Shown piece after piece: positions 42,765 to 53,326 of a stretch of DNA of 64,000 nucleotides. Location of the stretch: assembly GCA_904830895.1 (NCBI GenBank), contig LR882958.1, positions 1,730,001-1,794,000 of the forward strand, given 5' to 3'. The translations under genes and the position numbers were made by a program. The notes beneath the pieces were generated by a model, which was given only the letters and a program-made list of their open reading frames with translations, had not been told where the DNA came from and made no database searches. Every line of letters begins with the position of its first letter. Position 1 is the first letter of the stretch. Origin of the DNA: Planktothrix rubescens CCAP 1459/22 (lineage in GTDB: Bacteria; Cyanobacteriota; Cyanobacteriia; Cyanobacteriales; Microcoleaceae).

Positions 42765-43991
42765 ATGGATAGACGGCAATTTTTAAAATTTGTAGGAATT
42801 TCAGGCACATCAGCGATCGCAACTTTAGGTACTCAGGGATGGATTGCTAAAAGTTTAGCGGCTTCCCCCGGCTCAAAACGCTTAATTGTGGTTTTTCTCC
42901 GAGGTGGAATTGATGGTTTAAATGTGGTAGTTCCTTATGCTGAACCCGGATATTATGCCGCTCGTCCGGTGATTGCCATTCCCAAACCTGGAGCCGAAAA
43001 AGGAGCGTTAGATTTAGATGGGTTTTTTGGGGTGCATCCGGCTTTATCTCCCGTCATTCCTCTTTGGAAACAAAGCAGTTTGGCTTTTGTTCATGCCGTT
43101 GGTTCTCCGATTTCCAACCGTTCCCACTTTGAAGCCCAAGACCAGATGGAAACCGGAACCCCCAACAATCAAAAAACCCCCGATGGCTGGATGAACCGTT
43201 TATTGGGTGTTTTGCCCGGAAAAACTCCCGTTGAGGCTGTCAGCGTGGGTACGGTGATTCCCCGTATTTTATCAGGTTCCCAATCGGTAGCTAATATTAC
43301 CCTCAATTCCAATAGTACCCGGGAACTCCCCATTGATCGAGATCAAGTCAAAACCGCCTTTGATCAACTTTATGCCAGTAACGATGCCCTCAGTTTAGCC
43401 TACCGAGAAGGGAGAAGCGCCAGGGAACAACTCCTGAAGGAATTGGACGCGGAAATGCAAGCCGCCAACCAAGGAGCACCCTTACCCAAGGGATTTGCGG
43501 GGGAAGCTCGACAACTGGCGAGTTTGTTAGTGCGAGATCCTAGTATTCAACTGGCGTTCATGAATCTAGGGGGCTGGGATACCCACGTTGGTCAGGGGGG
43601 AGCAACCGGACTGTTAGCGAATCGGTTGGCTTTTTTATCAGAGGGATTGATGGCGTTAGTGGAACGGTTGGGGGATGTTTATTCGGATACAACGATTGTG
43701 GTGATGTCGGAATTTGGCCGCACGGTTCAGGAAAATGGTAATGGCGGGACGGATCACGGCTATGGGAATGTGATGTGGCTCTTGGGCGGGGCAATTCAAG
43801 GGGGAAAAGTTTATGGAAAATGGCCGGGTTTAGCCAAATCGGAGTTATTTGAACAACGGGATTTAAAGGTGACAACGGATTTTAGAGAGGTAATTGCTCA
43901 GATTTTAGCGAGTCAATTTAAACTCAATTCTCAGCAGATGGGTCGAGTTTTCCCCGACTTTACTCCGACTCAAACCGTAAGTTTACTCTGA
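42765..43991 (+). CDS. DUF1501 family protein with Tat signal
   Basis: The 408-residue protein begins with a twin-arginine signal (DRRQFLKFVGISGTSAIATL, cleavage probably after SLAA), so it is exported folded. The DUF1501 core is seen in LIVVFLRGGIDGLNVVVPY, VHPALSPVIPLWKQ, SHFEAQDQMETG, AFMNLGGWDTHVGQGGA and VVMSEFGRTVQENGNGGTDH, a sulfatase/alkaline-phosphatase-like fold with metal-site-like His and Asp residues. Its substrate is unknown. These genes are often near DUF1800 genes; none is present here. Confidence 0.9.
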   Translation: MDRRQFLKFVGISGTSAIATLGTQGWIAKSLAASPGSKRLIVVFLRGGIDGLNVVVPYAEPGYYAARPVIAIPKPGAEKGALDLDGFFGVHPALSPVIPLWKQSSLAFVHAVGSPISNRSHFEAQDQMETGTPNNQKTPDGWMNRLLGVLPGKTPVEAVSVGTVIPRILSGSQSVANITLNSNSTRELPIDRDQVKTAFDQLYASNDALSLAYREGRSAREQLLKELDAEMQAANQGAPLPKGFAGEARQLASLLVRDPSIQLAFMNLGGWDTHVGQGGATGLLANRLAFLSEGLMALVERLGDVYSDTTIVVMSEFGRTVQENGNGGTDHGYGNVMWLLGGAIQGGKVYGKWPGLAKSELFEQRDLKVTTDFREVIAQILASQFKLNSQQMGRVFPDFTPTQTVSLL

Positions 43992-44109
43992 AATTGAGAT
44001 TTTCTGTTAGAAAGTCAGTAAAATTTGGTAAATTATTAAAATATTCTAAAAATACAGGGTTATCTGCTAAATTGATGATTCCTGTTTTAAACTTATACAC
44101 TTGGGTTTC

Positions 44110-45315
44110 ATGGCGAAAAATTCGTGGCGATATGGTCTTTCAAAAGGCACAAAACAAATACTTAAATCAATTTCTCTGATGATTTTGGGGCTGGGATTAA
44201 TAGTTTTATTATCTGCTCACCCTGGTATTGCAAATACTCCCAAAATATTTCCAGAAATTCGAGGAGTTTGGGTAACTACTAATGATACAGATATTGTTAG
44301 AGATCATGCTAAATTACAGGAAGCAGTTAATCAACTAGCACGACTAAATTTTAATACGATTTATCCGGTGGTTTGGAATTCTGGTTATGTGTTTTATCCC
44401 AGTGGAGTTGCTCAAGCGGGAGGTTTTCAACCATTTATTCGTAAAGGATTACAGGGACAAGATATTTTAGCAGATTTAATTAATCTAAGTCATCAAAAAG
44501 GATTATTAGTAATTCCTTGGTTTGAATTTGGATTTATGACCTCACCGTCTTCGGAATTAGCTTTAAATCATCCCCAGTGGTTAACCAGCCGTCAAGATGG
44601 AATTCAAACCTGGGAAGGCGCCGCCGGAGAGGTAGTTTGGTTAAATCCTTTTCATCCAGAAGTACAACAATTAATTACCAATTTAGTTTTGGAAGTCATG
44701 ACTCAATATCAAGGGGATGGTATTCAATTTGATGATCACTTGAGTTTACCGATTGAATTTGGTTATGATCCCTATACGGTTAAGTTGTATCAGCAACAAA
44801 CAAATTCACTCCCTCCAAAAGACCCAAAAGACCCAACTTGGGTGCGTTGGCGTGCGAATAAAATTACAGAATTTGTGGAAAAATTGAATAAAACCGTGAA
44901 AGCGAAAAATCCTAAAGCGATTTTTTCCGTTGCTCCCAATCCCTATCATACTGCTTATAATAGTCATCTGCAAGATTGGGTTAGTTGGGTGAAAAAAAAT
45001 CTAGTTGATGAGTTAATTGTACAGATTTATCGACCCGATTTACCGAGTTTTACTAGAGAATTAATTAAGCCAGAAATTCAAGAGGCGCGGGGAAAAATTC
45101 CGACTGGAGTAGGAATTTTAACGGGTTTAAGAAATCGACCGATCTCGATGCAACAAATTCAAGCTAAGATACAAGCGGCGCGTCAAAATGGCTTAGGGTT
45201 TTCGTTCTTTTTCTATGAAAGTTTATGGGATGAAGCGCCTGAGCCTGCTAATGAAAGACAAGCAAAATTTCAATCCCTATTCTATTATCCAGCTTCGCGG
45301 GCATTTATGAGATAA
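44110..45315 (+). CDS. Glycosyl-hydrolase-like protein (GHL10/DUF187 family)
   Basis: A protein of about 401 residues with a basic N-terminus and a hydrophobic signal helix (SLMILGLGLIVLLSAHPG), hence secreted or lipid-anchored. The TIM-barrel domain shows EIRGVWVTTNDTDI, NFNTIYPVVWNSGYVFYPS, LVIPWFEFGFM and GIQFDDHLSLP, the pattern of the GHL10 family. The Asp pair in QFDDH is in the likely active site. The ATG at 44110 is preferred to a TTG at 44101. Confidence 0.85.
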   Translation: MAKNSWRYGLSKGTKQILKSISLMILGLGLIVLLSAHPGIANTPKIFPEIRGVWVTTNDTDIVRDHAKLQEAVNQLARLNFNTIYPVVWNSGYVFYPSGVAQAGGFQPFIRKGLQGQDILADLINLSHQKGLLVIPWFEFGFMTSPSSELALNHPQWLTSRQDGIQTWEGAAGEVVWLNPFHPEVQQLITNLVLEVMTQYQGDGIQFDDHLSLPIEFGYDPYTVKLYQQQTNSLPPKDPKDPTWVRWRANKITEFVEKLNKTVKAKNPKAIFSVAPNPYHTAYNSHLQDWVSWVKKNLVDELIVQIYRPDLPSFTRELIKPEIQEARGKIPTGVGILTGLRNRPISMQQIQAKIQAARQNGLGFSFFFYESLWDEAPEPANERQAKFQSLFYYPASRAFMR

Positions 45316-45422
45316 TCTTTAAAATTCGTTAAAACTCGTTGTTGGGCTTTAGCCCTAAAAAGGGGTTTAAGGGAAAGTCTCCAAACCCAAGCACAAAGAG
45401 GGTTGGGAGACCCAATCCCTAC

Positions 45423-46895
45423 TTAATAATTCAACAATTGAGCAATAACAGAAGGCATCGGTAGGATAATTAATAATAATAATCCCAAGGTTGATAACCC
45501 AATAATATCTCGAATATTATTGAGTTCACTGACATCATTCAAGGCGGGTTCATCTTGTAAAGGAAAAAAGAATAATAATAGGGCAAAGATCAAAAATTCA
45601 CTGTGAATTAATCCTAAAATTAAGATTAAGAATCGTGCCACTTGACCGATAATTAGACTGGTTTTTTGACCCAACATAGCATGAACAATATGACCGCCAT
45701 CTAGTTGTCCGATTGGGATTAAATTAAATGCTGTGATCATTAATCCCAAATATCCAGCGATCGCCACTGGATGTAAATTAATCGCGTGTTCAGAAGTTAA
45801 CCCAGCACCTAATATCAACTTACTTAATACTGTTAACAAAAATGAAAAACTAGGATTCAAGGATTCAAAATTTAAAAATCCTGAAATTTTCGGATCAAAA
45901 GGAACAACCGTTGACTGACTTAACCCCAAAATTAATAGCGGTAAGCTGATGATAAATCCAGATAAAACTCTAACAATACTAATATCAAATAATGCTTGAC
46001 GATGGGGAAAAGGCGATCGCATTTGAATAAAAGCACCCACAGTTCCTAACCAAAAAGGAATCGGGATAAAATAAGGTAAAGTCGCGTTGATTTTATACCA
46101 GCGAGCCGTTAAATAATGGGCGGACTCATGAATCCCTAAAATTACCATTAAAGCAATACTATAGGGTAGTCCTGCCAATAATAAACTGGGGTTGTCTTGC
46201 CAATCATCCAGGGGAATATCTGCCATTTCAACACCCGCCACCGTGGTTGTAAATAGAGTAATTAAAAATAAACATAAAGCCAAAATCGGCTGACTTAAGG
46301 GTTGAGATTGAATCGAATCAGCCTTTTCTTGATATGGATTAGGGACTAAAGCAAAAAATGGTTTATCTTGGAGATCCTGTTGAAAAGCAATTAAAAAGCG
46401 ATCGCTAAATTTAGCCTTAATATTGTCTCTAATCGTCTGATAAGCCCGATCAGGATTAGACCGTAACTGACCCCGACAAATCACCGATTGTAAACGATAT
46501 TCAATATTATGTAAGGGAAACACCGTCCAAGGAAAACAACTGCGAAGAATGTCTTCTTCCTGTTGATCTAGGGGGCGTGGTAAACTGGGTTTTTCCAGGG
46601 GAAGAATCGAGTTTTTTGGAGTAGCAATATCTGATTCCGGTGATGGCGGAGGAAGACGCCCCCACTGCACCAAAAACCAATATAAACAGGGACAAACAAT
46701 AAAGGGAATAATCACTAACTCGGCGGGAATCGGTTTTTGATCGTAGATCCAAATCCAAGTCCCCCAAATGAACGCCGGAGTCATCATCACCAACCAAAGT
46801 AACCAAACCGGAGTCCGGGTAATTTGAGCCACACCCCTTTGTAGAAGCCAGTAGGTCATCAACCCCAAAATTATTAACCAAAATAACATGATCAT
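45423..46895 (-). CDS. Site-2-protease-family membrane metalloprotease
   Basis: A 490-residue multi-pass protein of the M50 family. The zinc site is HESAH in MVILGIHESAHYLTARWYKI, and the third ligand is in LIPIGQLDGGHIVHAML. The layout resembles cyanobacterial/plastid EGY-type proteins, with a soluble region (residues 90-190) between two N-terminal helices and the catalytic core. It would cut membrane substrates such as anti-sigma factors. Confidence 0.9.
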   Translation of the reverse strand: MIMLFWLIILGLMTYWLLQRGVAQITRTPVWLLWLVMMTPAFIWGTWIWIYDQKPIPAELVIIPFIVCPCLYWFLVQWGRLPPPSPESDIATPKNSILPLEKPSLPRPLDQQEEDILRSCFPWTVFPLHNIEYRLQSVICRGQLRSNPDRAYQTIRDNIKAKFSDRFLIAFQQDLQDKPFFALVPNPYQEKADSIQSQPLSQPILALCLFLITLFTTTVAGVEMADIPLDDWQDNPSLLLAGLPYSIALMVILGIHESAHYLTARWYKINATLPYFIPIPFWLGTVGAFIQMRSPFPHRQALFDISIVRVLSGFIISLPLLILGLSQSTVVPFDPKISGFLNFESLNPSFSFLLTVLSKLILGAGLTSEHAINLHPVAIAGYLGLMITAFNLIPIGQLDGGHIVHAMLGQKTSLIIGQVARFLILILGLIHSEFLIFALLLFFFPLQDEPALNDVSELNNIRDIIGLSTLGLLLLIILPMPSVIAQLLNY

Positions 46896-46952
46896 CGGTA
46901 GTTTTAATTAAGTTAAAATCGACAATTACACCCTAAAAATTAATCTAATAAT

Positions 46953-47627
46953 ATGTTACAGGAGCGTTCTGTACCCAAAACCCCCCGGCTTGTGCTGGAA
47001 AATATTTATGCTTTCCCACCCAACCGGGAAACCTTGGGCGGAACAGCCTATTTCATTGTAGAGAACCAGGGGAATATCCTAATTGATGCTCCCCCTTGGA
47101 ATCCGACTAATCAGCAGTTTATCGAGCAGCTAGGGGGCCTTCAGTGGTTATTTATTACCCATCGGGCGGCTATTGGCTCATCGCGCGAAATTCAAAAATC
47201 CACCGGATGCAATATTCTGATCCAAGAGCAAGAAGCCTATTTACTACCTGAGTCCAACGTCACCACTTTTGAGACTGAGTTAAAGTTGAGTTCCCAGAGT
47301 TCGGTTTTTTGGACACCAGGACATTCTCCGGGTTCATCCTGCCTCTATTTTAGTGGACATGGGGGGGTATTGTTCACCGGACGTCATCTATTACCAAATC
47401 TCCATGGCCAACCTGTTCCCCTCCGCACCGCCAAAACCTTCCATTGGCCACGACAATTAAACAGTATTCGATTAATATTAGAGGGCTTTAATTCCGATAC
47501 CTTGCACCATATTTGTCCGGGGGCCAATACCGGAGCCTTACGGGGAGAACGTTTGATTAATCAGGCTTACAACCAATTGGCCACCCTGGATTTAGAAGCC
47601 TGTTTGCTGACAGCAGCGATTTTTTAG
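46953..47627 (+). CDS. MBL-fold protein with degenerate metal site
   Basis: A 224-residue metallo-beta-lactamase-fold protein (NILIDAPPWNPTNQQFIEQL, FWTPGHSPGSSCLYF, GGVLFTGRHLLP). The canonical HxHxDH motif should follow LFITH, but here it reads LFITHRAAIGSS, so only one His of the set remains. The TPGHSPGS His is kept. It may bind one metal or be non-catalytic. Divergent from the site-2 protease and upstream of glpX. Confidence 0.78.
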   Translation: MLQERSVPKTPRLVLENIYAFPPNRETLGGTAYFIVENQGNILIDAPPWNPTNQQFIEQLGGLQWLFITHRAAIGSSREIQKSTGCNILIQEQEAYLLPESNVTTFETELKLSSQSSVFWTPGHSPGSSCLYFSGHGGVLFTGRHLLPNLHGQPVPLRTAKTFHWPRQLNSIRLILEGFNSDTLHHICPGANTGALRGERLINQAYNQLATLDLEACLLTAAIF

Positions 47628-47787
47628 CCCAGAGGACTTTTAATAGATGCTGACTCCCCTGACTCGCAGTAAAAATTAACAAAAACTAAACTCCCCCAAA
47701 TGAAAACCGCATCCCCCCTCTGATAGACTAAAACACTGGGAGTGTCTAATAATTCGGCAATCTCAGTTCTTGGGAGGAAAAAATTCT

Positions 47788-48825
47788 GTGGATAATGTTA
47801 TTGGGTTAGAGATTATTGAAGTCGTCGAGCAAGCTGCGATCGCATCGGCTCGTTTAATGGGGAAAGGCGACAAAAATGGGGCCGACCATGTGGCCGTGGA
47901 AGCCATGCGTAAACGCATGAACCAAATTCACATGAGAGGACGGATCGTAATTGGGGAAGGGGAAAGAGACGAAGCCCCCATGCTTTATATTGGTGAGGAA
48001 GTTGGGATCTGTACCCAAGAGGATGCAGCCAAATTCTGTAACCCCGACGAACTTCTGGAAATTGATATCGCCGTTGACCCCTGCGAAGGAACTAACTTAG
48101 TCGCCTATGGTCAAAATGGCTCCATGGCCGTCTTAGCAATTTCTGAAAAAGGCGGTCTATTTGCGGCTCCTGATTTCTACATGAAGAAATTAGCGGCTCC
48201 TGCGGTGGCTAAGAATCACGTTGATATTAACAAATCTGCCACCGAAAACCTGAAAATTCTCTCCGACTGCATGAATCGCTCCATTGAGGATTTAGTGGTG
48301 GTGGTTATGGATCGTCCCCGCCACAAAGACTTGATCAATGAAATTCGCACAGCCGGCTCTCGGGTGCGTTTGATCAGTGATGGAGACGTTTCTGCTGCCA
48401 TTTCCTGTGCCTTTTCGGGAACCAATATTCACGCACTGATGGGAATTGGGGCGGCACCAGAAGGGGTGATTTCGGCCGCAGCAATGCGGGCTTTGGGCGG
48501 TCACTTCCAAGGTCAGTTAATCTATGATCCAGAAGTGGTGAAAACCGGATTGATTGGGGAAAGCAGAGAAGGTAATCTAAATCGCCTCGAAGAAATGGGA
48601 ATCAATGATGCTGATAAGGTCTATGATGCCCATGAATTAGCCTCTGGTGAAACGGTGTTGTTTGCGGCTTGTGGGATCACACCCGGGACTTTGATGCAAG
48701 GGGTACGCTTCTTTAGTGGTGGCGCTCGGACTCAAAGTTTGGTCATTTCTTCTCTGTCTAAAACTGCTCGTTTTGTTGATACTGTTCATATGTTTGGCGC
48801 ACCCAAAAATATTCAGTTGCACTAA
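47788..48825 (+). CDS. glpX: Class II fructose-1,6-/sedoheptulose-1,7-bisphosphatase
   Basis: This Calvin-cycle enzyme (345 residues, GlpX type) dephosphorylates FBP and SBP in cyanobacteria. Conserved parts: [40 protein letters not shown] (metal-binding Asp-Pro-Cys-Glu-Gly-Thr), [17 protein letters not shown] and [21 protein letters not shown] chose the GTG at 47788, giving [11 protein letters not shown] with GGGAGG 10 nt upstream; an upstream start at 47770 would bury this site. Confidence 0.95.
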   Translation: MDNVIGLEIIEVVEQAAIASARLMGKGDKNGADHVAVEAMRKRMNQIHMRGRIVIGEGERDEAPMLYIGEEVGICTQEDAAKFCNPDELLEIDIAVDPCEGTNLVAYGQNGSMAVLAISEKGGLFAAPDFYMKKLAAPAVAKNHVDINKSATENLKILSDCMNRSIEDLVVVVMDRPRHKDLINEIRTAGSRVRLISDGDVSAAISCAFSGTNIHALMGIGAAPEGVISAAAMRALGGHFQGQLIYDPEVVKTGLIGESREGNLNRLEEMGINDADKVYDAHELASGETVLFAACGITPGTLMQGVRFFSGGARTQSLVISSLSKTARFVDTVHMFGAPKNIQLH

Positions 48826-49018
48826 TTTTTAAGCAGTCAGTAATCAGTTTTTGGTTTTTGGTTTTTGATTTTTGGTTTTTAGCTAACAATTGATAACTGA
48901 TAACTGGTACGGGCAGGTTCTTTTAGATCTTTGTTAATCACCTAAATCTCGATGAACCCGCCCCTAAAACTGATCACTGGTCACTGATTTTTTAACCCCA
49001 ATTTATAACAACTGTTTT

Positions 49019-50317
49019 ATGAATATTGCTGTTGTAGGTCTAAGTCACAAGACTGCTCCCGTTGAAGTTCGTGAAAAATTGAGTATTCCCGAACCTCAAT
49101 TAGAAGCGGCGATCGCTCATTTATTAAGTTATCCCCATCTCCAAGAAGTTGCGATTCTTAGCACCTGTAACCGCTTAGAAATTTATTTGGTAGCAACCGA
49201 AACTCAACCCGGAATCCGAGAAGTCACTCAATTTTTATCGGAAAAAAGTAAATTACCTTTAAATCAATTACGGCCCCATTTATTTACCCTGATTCATGAT
49301 GATGCCATCATGCACTTAATGCGAGTAGCCTCCGGGTTAGATAGTTTAGTTTTAGGGGAAGGACAAATTTTATCTCAAGTTAAACAAACCCATAAATTAA
49401 GTCAACAACATAAAGGGATTAGTCGCATTCTAAACCGTTTATTTACCCAAGCATTAACAGCCGGAAAACGGGTCAGAACCGAGACCAGTATTGGTACAGG
49501 AGCAGTTTCTATTAGTTCGGCTGCGGTCGAATTAGTGCAGATGAAAGTCCAGAACTTAAGTAATTATCGAGTTGCCATTTTAGGTGCTGGTAAAATGTCT
49601 CGGTTATTGGTTCAGCACTTATTATCAAAAGGTGCAAACCAAATTTCTATTTTAAATCGGACGTTAGGACGGGCAAAGGAATTAGCCAATCAATTTCCCG
49701 ATGCTGATTTACGGATTTATACCATGTCGGAAATGATGTCTGTAATGGCGAATTCTGATATTGTATTTACCAGTACCTCCGCTACGGAACCCATTATAGA
49801 CCGAGCTAAATTAGAAACGATTTTAACCCCATCTCAACCCCTAATGTTAGTGGATATTTCTGTCCCTCGAAATATTGCTACGGATGTCACGGAATTAGCC
49901 AATGTTCAAGCCTATAACGTGGATGATTTAAAAGCAGTTGTAGCCCAAAATCATGAAAGTCGTCGTAAAATGGCACAGGAAGCCGAAGTTTTATTAGACG
50001 AAGAAGTCCAAGCCTTTGAGGTCTGGTGGCGTAGTTTAGAAACTGTTCCTGTGATTAACTGTTTACGCGATAAAATTGAAACCATTCGAGAACAGGAATT
50101 AGAAAAAGCCCTATCTCGCTTAGGTTCAGAATTCGCTGACAAACATCAAGAAGTGATTGAAGCTTTAACGCGAGGAATTGTTAATAAAATTCTTCATGAT
50201 CCAATGGTACAACTTCGCGCTCAACAGGATATTGAAGCTCGACGTCGGGCGATGCAAACTTTACAAACTTTGTTTAATTTAGAACCTGAAAAAAATTCTA
50301 GTCAACAATACAGTTAG
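49019..50317 (+). CDS. hemA: Glutamyl-tRNA reductase
   Basis: It reduces glutamyl-tRNA to glutamate-1-semialdehyde, the first step to chlorophyll, haem and bilins. The 432-residue protein has [20 protein letters not shown], the active-site cysteine in [26 protein letters not shown], and the NADPH domain with [17 protein letters not shown]. The C-terminal helical dimerisation domain is complete. Transcription should end at the hairpin directly downstream. Confidence 0.97.
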   Translation: MNIAVVGLSHKTAPVEVREKLSIPEPQLEAAIAHLLSYPHLQEVAILSTCNRLEIYLVATETQPGIREVTQFLSEKSKLPLNQLRPHLFTLIHDDAIMHLMRVASGLDSLVLGEGQILSQVKQTHKLSQQHKGISRILNRLFTQALTAGKRVRTETSIGTGAVSISSAAVELVQMKVQNLSNYRVAILGAGKMSRLLVQHLLSKGANQISILNRTLGRAKELANQFPDADLRIYTMSEMMSVMANSDIVFTSTSATEPIIDRAKLETILTPSQPLMLVDISVPRNIATDVTELANVQAYNVDDLKAVVAQNHESRRKMAQEAEVLLDEEVQAFEVWWRSLETVPVINCLRDKIETIREQELEKALSRLGSEFADKHQEVIEALTRGIVNKILHDPMVQLRAQQDIEARRRAMQTLQTLFNLEPEKNSSQQYS

Positions 50318-50350
50318 GTTGACTGTTTTTTCTCAAGACTGACTCCTGAT

Positions 50351-50391
50351 CTTAAAGCCATCAACAAGAGTTTTGATGGCTTTAAGATTTT
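50351..50391 (+). terminator. Terminator of hemA
   Basis: CTTAAAGCCATCAA and TTGATGGCTTTAAG form a perfect 14-bp stem with an 8-nt loop, 34 nt after the hemA stop and followed by ATTTTAT. Confidence 0.8.
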
Positions 50392-50400
50392 ATAAACCTC

Positions 50401-50534
50401 TGTGACCTAACCCCCCAGCCCCCTTCCCTGCAAGGGAAGGGGGAGCAATTAATATTTTAAAATCTCTCAGAGATTTCATATTAGGAATTTTTCTCCCCTC
50501 TCCTTGCAGGAGAGGGGTTGGGGGAGAGGTCACA
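50401..50534. repeat. Compound inverted repeat (CCCCTCTCC/GGAGAGGGG family)
   Basis: TGTGACCT at 50401-50408 pairs with AGGTCACA at 50527-50534. Inside are two hairpins, CCCCCTTCCC..GGGAAGGGGG and CCCCTCTCC..GGAGAGGGG. The 50318-50700 gap holds this, the hemA terminator and the presumed promoter of the CHAT gene, nothing else seen. Confidence 0.8.
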
Positions 50535-50700
50535 CAGGAATCTGTCTCCAGAATGAAACAGCCCTGGTCTACAGGGGGGGTTTGTAGCAAACATTTAGGA
50601 ATTTCATATAAACTCTGAATCACAATTGTCAAAAAATCTTGCCGATTCTCAAAAACGAGGTTAAATTGATACTAATACCCGACGTATCTACCCCAGTACC

Positions 50701-53289
50701 ATGAACTCACGTCTAGGATTAATCGCTTTATTCACTTTATTAACCAGTTTAACCTTAACAATTCCCTCTCCACTCCTATTGGGGAAAAAATTTGAGAGGG
50801 GTAATAGAGTATTCGCCCAAACGGTTACAGAACGAAAAGCCGAAGCAGACCGATTATTAGAGCAGGGAAGACAACAAAATACAACTAGCCAATACCAAGC
50901 CGCAATTCAGTCTTTAGAAACTGCATTAAACATTTATCGTGAAATCGGCGATCGCAATGGAGAAGGAAAAGCTCTCAATAATTTGGGTATTGCTTACAGT
51001 GACTTAGGACAATATCAAAAAGCAATTGAGTTTTATCAACAGTCTTTAACTATTACCCGTGAAATCGGCGATCGCAATGGAGAAGGATTTGCTCTCGGTA
51101 ATTTGGGTATTGCTTACAATCGCTTAGGACAATATCAAAAAGCAATTGAGTTTTTTCAACAGTCTTTAACTATTTTCCGTGAAATCGGCAATCGCAATGG
51201 AGAAGGATTTGCTCTCGGTAATTTGGGTATTGCTTACAATAGCTTAGGACAATATCAAAAAGCAATAGAGTTTTATCAACAGTCTTTAACTATTTTCCGT
51301 GAAATCGGCAATCGCAATGGAGAAGGATTTGCTCTCAATAATTTGGGTCTTGCTTACAATCGCTTAGGACAATATCAAAAAGCAATTGAGTTTTTTCAAC
51401 AGTCTTTAACTATTGTCCGTGAAATCGGCGCTCGCAATGTAGAAGGAAATGCTCTCAATAATTTGGGTTCTGTTTACCGTAGCTTAGGACAATATCAAAA
51501 AGCAATTGAGTTTTTTCAACAGTCTTTAACTATTGTCCGTGAAATCGGCGCTCGCAATGTAGAAGGAAATGCTCTCAATAATTTGGGTTCTGTTTACCGT
51601 AGCTTAGGACAATATCAAAAAGCAATAGAGTTTTATCAACAGTCTTTAACTATTGCCCGTGAAATCGGCAATCGCAATGGAGAAGGATTTGCTCTCAATA
51701 ATTTGGGTCTTGCTTACAATCGCTTAGGACAATATCAAAAAGCAATAGAGTTTTTTCAACAGTCTTTAACTATTTTCCGTGAAATCGGCGATCGCAATGG
51801 AGAAGGACTTGCTCTCAATAATTTGGGTCTTGCTTTGTTTAAATTGAAGAATTTTCCTGAAGCTGAAAAATATCTGTTTTTTAGTCTCGAAGTCAGGGAA
51901 TCTCTGCGACAAGGAATTCAAGACGACCTCGATAAAGTATCTCTTTCCGACACTCAACGCAGTTCCTATAATCTGCTTCAACAAGTTTTAATTGCTCAAA
52001 ATAAAACTGAGCCAGCTTTAGAAGTTTCTGAACGAGGTCGGGGGAGAGCGTTAGTCGAGTTATTAACTCAACGATTCAACCCCAATTCAGAACCCTTTTC
52101 TCCGGTTGTTTCTTTAGCCCAACTCCAAGCCATTGCTCGACAACAAAATGCAACAATTGTTCAATATTCTAGGATTTTTGATCAATTTTCACGAGACGGT
52201 AAAGAACAATACCTAGCGTCAGAATTATATATTTGGGTAATTAAGCCCACTGGAGAAGTTGAGTTTAGACAAACCGATCTTAAACTTCTTTGGCAAGAAC
52301 AAAACACTTCTCTAGGTCGTCTCATTTTCGCAGCGCGTTGCTTTGGTAATGATGCCTGTAGAAGTGATTTTATTACCGCTTCAGCTAGTTCTAATGTTGT
52401 AACTCGTTCTAATTTGACAAGCACTCCTCCTCAATATCGAGAGTTAAAAGAACTCCATCAACTGTTAATTAAACCCATTGAAGATTTATTACCGACTAAC
52501 CCAGATGAACGAGTAATTTTTGTTCCCACAGACGCTTTATTTTATCTACCTTTTGCGGCTTTGGTAGATGAGGAAGGAAAATTCTTAATTGAAAAACATA
52601 CAATTGTAATGTCTCCTGCCATTACTGTGTTAGAAACGACTCACAAACAACGGCAAAATTTGTCTTCTTCTGCCCAAGATATTGTGATTGTGGGTAATCC
52701 ACAAATGCCGAAACTTGCAACGAGTCCAGGGGAAGAACCTCAACCGTTAGCTTCCCTTCGCTATGCTGAAAAAGAAGCGATTGAGATTGCTAAAATGTTC
52801 AATACTTCGGCTTTAATTGGAGCCAATGCAACAGAATCAACGGTAGTTGAACGCTTGAAAACTGCTCGAATTATTCATTTTGCTACTCACGGAATTGTTG
52901 ATAATATTCAACCTTTAAATAGTAGCGTAGCGTTAACTCCTGGGGGTTCGGAGGATGGATTATTAACGGCGGATGAAATTTTTGACTTAAAATTAAATGC
53001 AGAATTAGTGGTTTTAAGTGCCTGTGACACTGGACTTGGACAGTTAACCGGGGATGGGATGATTGGGTTATCTCGTTCGTTTTTGAATGCAGGAGTTCCG
53101 AGTTTAGTGATGTCGTTATGGGCTATAGATGATCGAAAAACCTCTCAATTGATGGTACAATTTTATCAGAACTTACAGACGACACCCAACAAAGCCCAAG
53201 CGTTACGACAAGCGATGTTAACGATGAAAAATCAATATCCTGATCCTTATTATTGGGCGGCGTTTACTTTAATTGGTGAAGCTGAATAA
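50701..53289 (+). CDS. Secreted TPR-CHAT protein (caspase-like peptidase)
   Basis: The 862-residue protein has a signal-peptide-like N-terminus (LIALFTLLTSLTLTIPSP), about nine TPR units of 40 residues (residues 60-380), a helical spacer and a C-terminal CHAT domain (about 570-860). The catalytic dyad is visible: His in IIHFATHGIVDN and Cys in ELVVLSACDTGLGQ. TPR-CHAT proteins are common in cyanobacteria, and a relative (Csx29) is cleaved on in type III-E CRISPR. This one appears to be exported, and no CRISPR genes are near. The TPR units are nearly identical at the DNA level. Confidence 0.92.
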   Translation: MNSRLGLIALFTLLTSLTLTIPSPLLLGKKFERGNRVFAQTVTERKAEADRLLEQGRQQNTTSQYQAAIQSLETALNIYREIGDRNGEGKALNNLGIAYSDLGQYQKAIEFYQQSLTITREIGDRNGEGFALGNLGIAYNRLGQYQKAIEFFQQSLTIFREIGNRNGEGFALGNLGIAYNSLGQYQKAIEFYQQSLTIFREIGNRNGEGFALNNLGLAYNRLGQYQKAIEFFQQSLTIVREIGARNVEGNALNNLGSVYRSLGQYQKAIEFFQQSLTIVREIGARNVEGNALNNLGSVYRSLGQYQKAIEFYQQSLTIAREIGNRNGEGFALNNLGLAYNRLGQYQKAIEFFQQSLTIFREIGDRNGEGLALNNLGLALFKLKNFPEAEKYLFFSLEVRESLRQGIQDDLDKVSLSDTQRSSYNLLQQVLIAQNKTEPALEVSERGRGRALVELLTQRFNPNSEPFSPVVSLAQLQAIARQQNATIVQYSRIFDQFSRDGKEQYLASELYIWVIKPTGEVEFRQTDLKLLWQEQNTSLGRLIFAARCFGNDACRSDFITASASSNVVTRSNLTSTPPQYRELKELHQLLIKPIEDLLPTNPDERVIFVPTDALFYLPFAALVDEEGKFLIEKHTIVMSPAITVLETTHKQRQNLSSSAQDIVIVGNPQMPKLATSPGEEPQPLASLRYAEKEAIEIAKMFNTSALIGANATESTVVERLKTARIIHFATHGIVDNIQPLNSSVALTPGGSEDGLLTADEIFDLKLNAELVVLSACDTGLGQLTGDGMIGLSRSFLNAGVPSLVMSLWAIDDRKTSQLMVQFYQNLQTTPNKAQALRQAMLTMKNQYPDPYYWAAFTLIGEAE
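50938..51835 (+). repeat. Near-identical 120-bp tandem repeats within the TPR-CHAT gene
   Basis: GAAATCGGC..TCGCAATGG recurs exactly every 120 bp at 50941, 51061, 51181, 51301, 51421, 51541, 51661 and 51781. Units 51421 and 51541 differ together from the rest (GCTCGCAATGTAGAAGG), a sign of recent unit duplication. Four of the eight starts carry the HIP1 octamer. Confidence 0.95.
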
Positions 53290-53326
53290 TTATTTTGCCA
53301 GATCATTTGACTCAAAATCACAGAGA

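Noticed and set aside
46507-46881. A 124-codon frame on the same strand as the site-2 protease in another frame
   Set aside because: It lies entirely inside the conserved protease gene and has no start signal or family features.
50938-51835. CRISPR-like periodicity of 120 bp
   Set aside because: The repeats are in-frame TPR codons within one gene, with no unique spacers.
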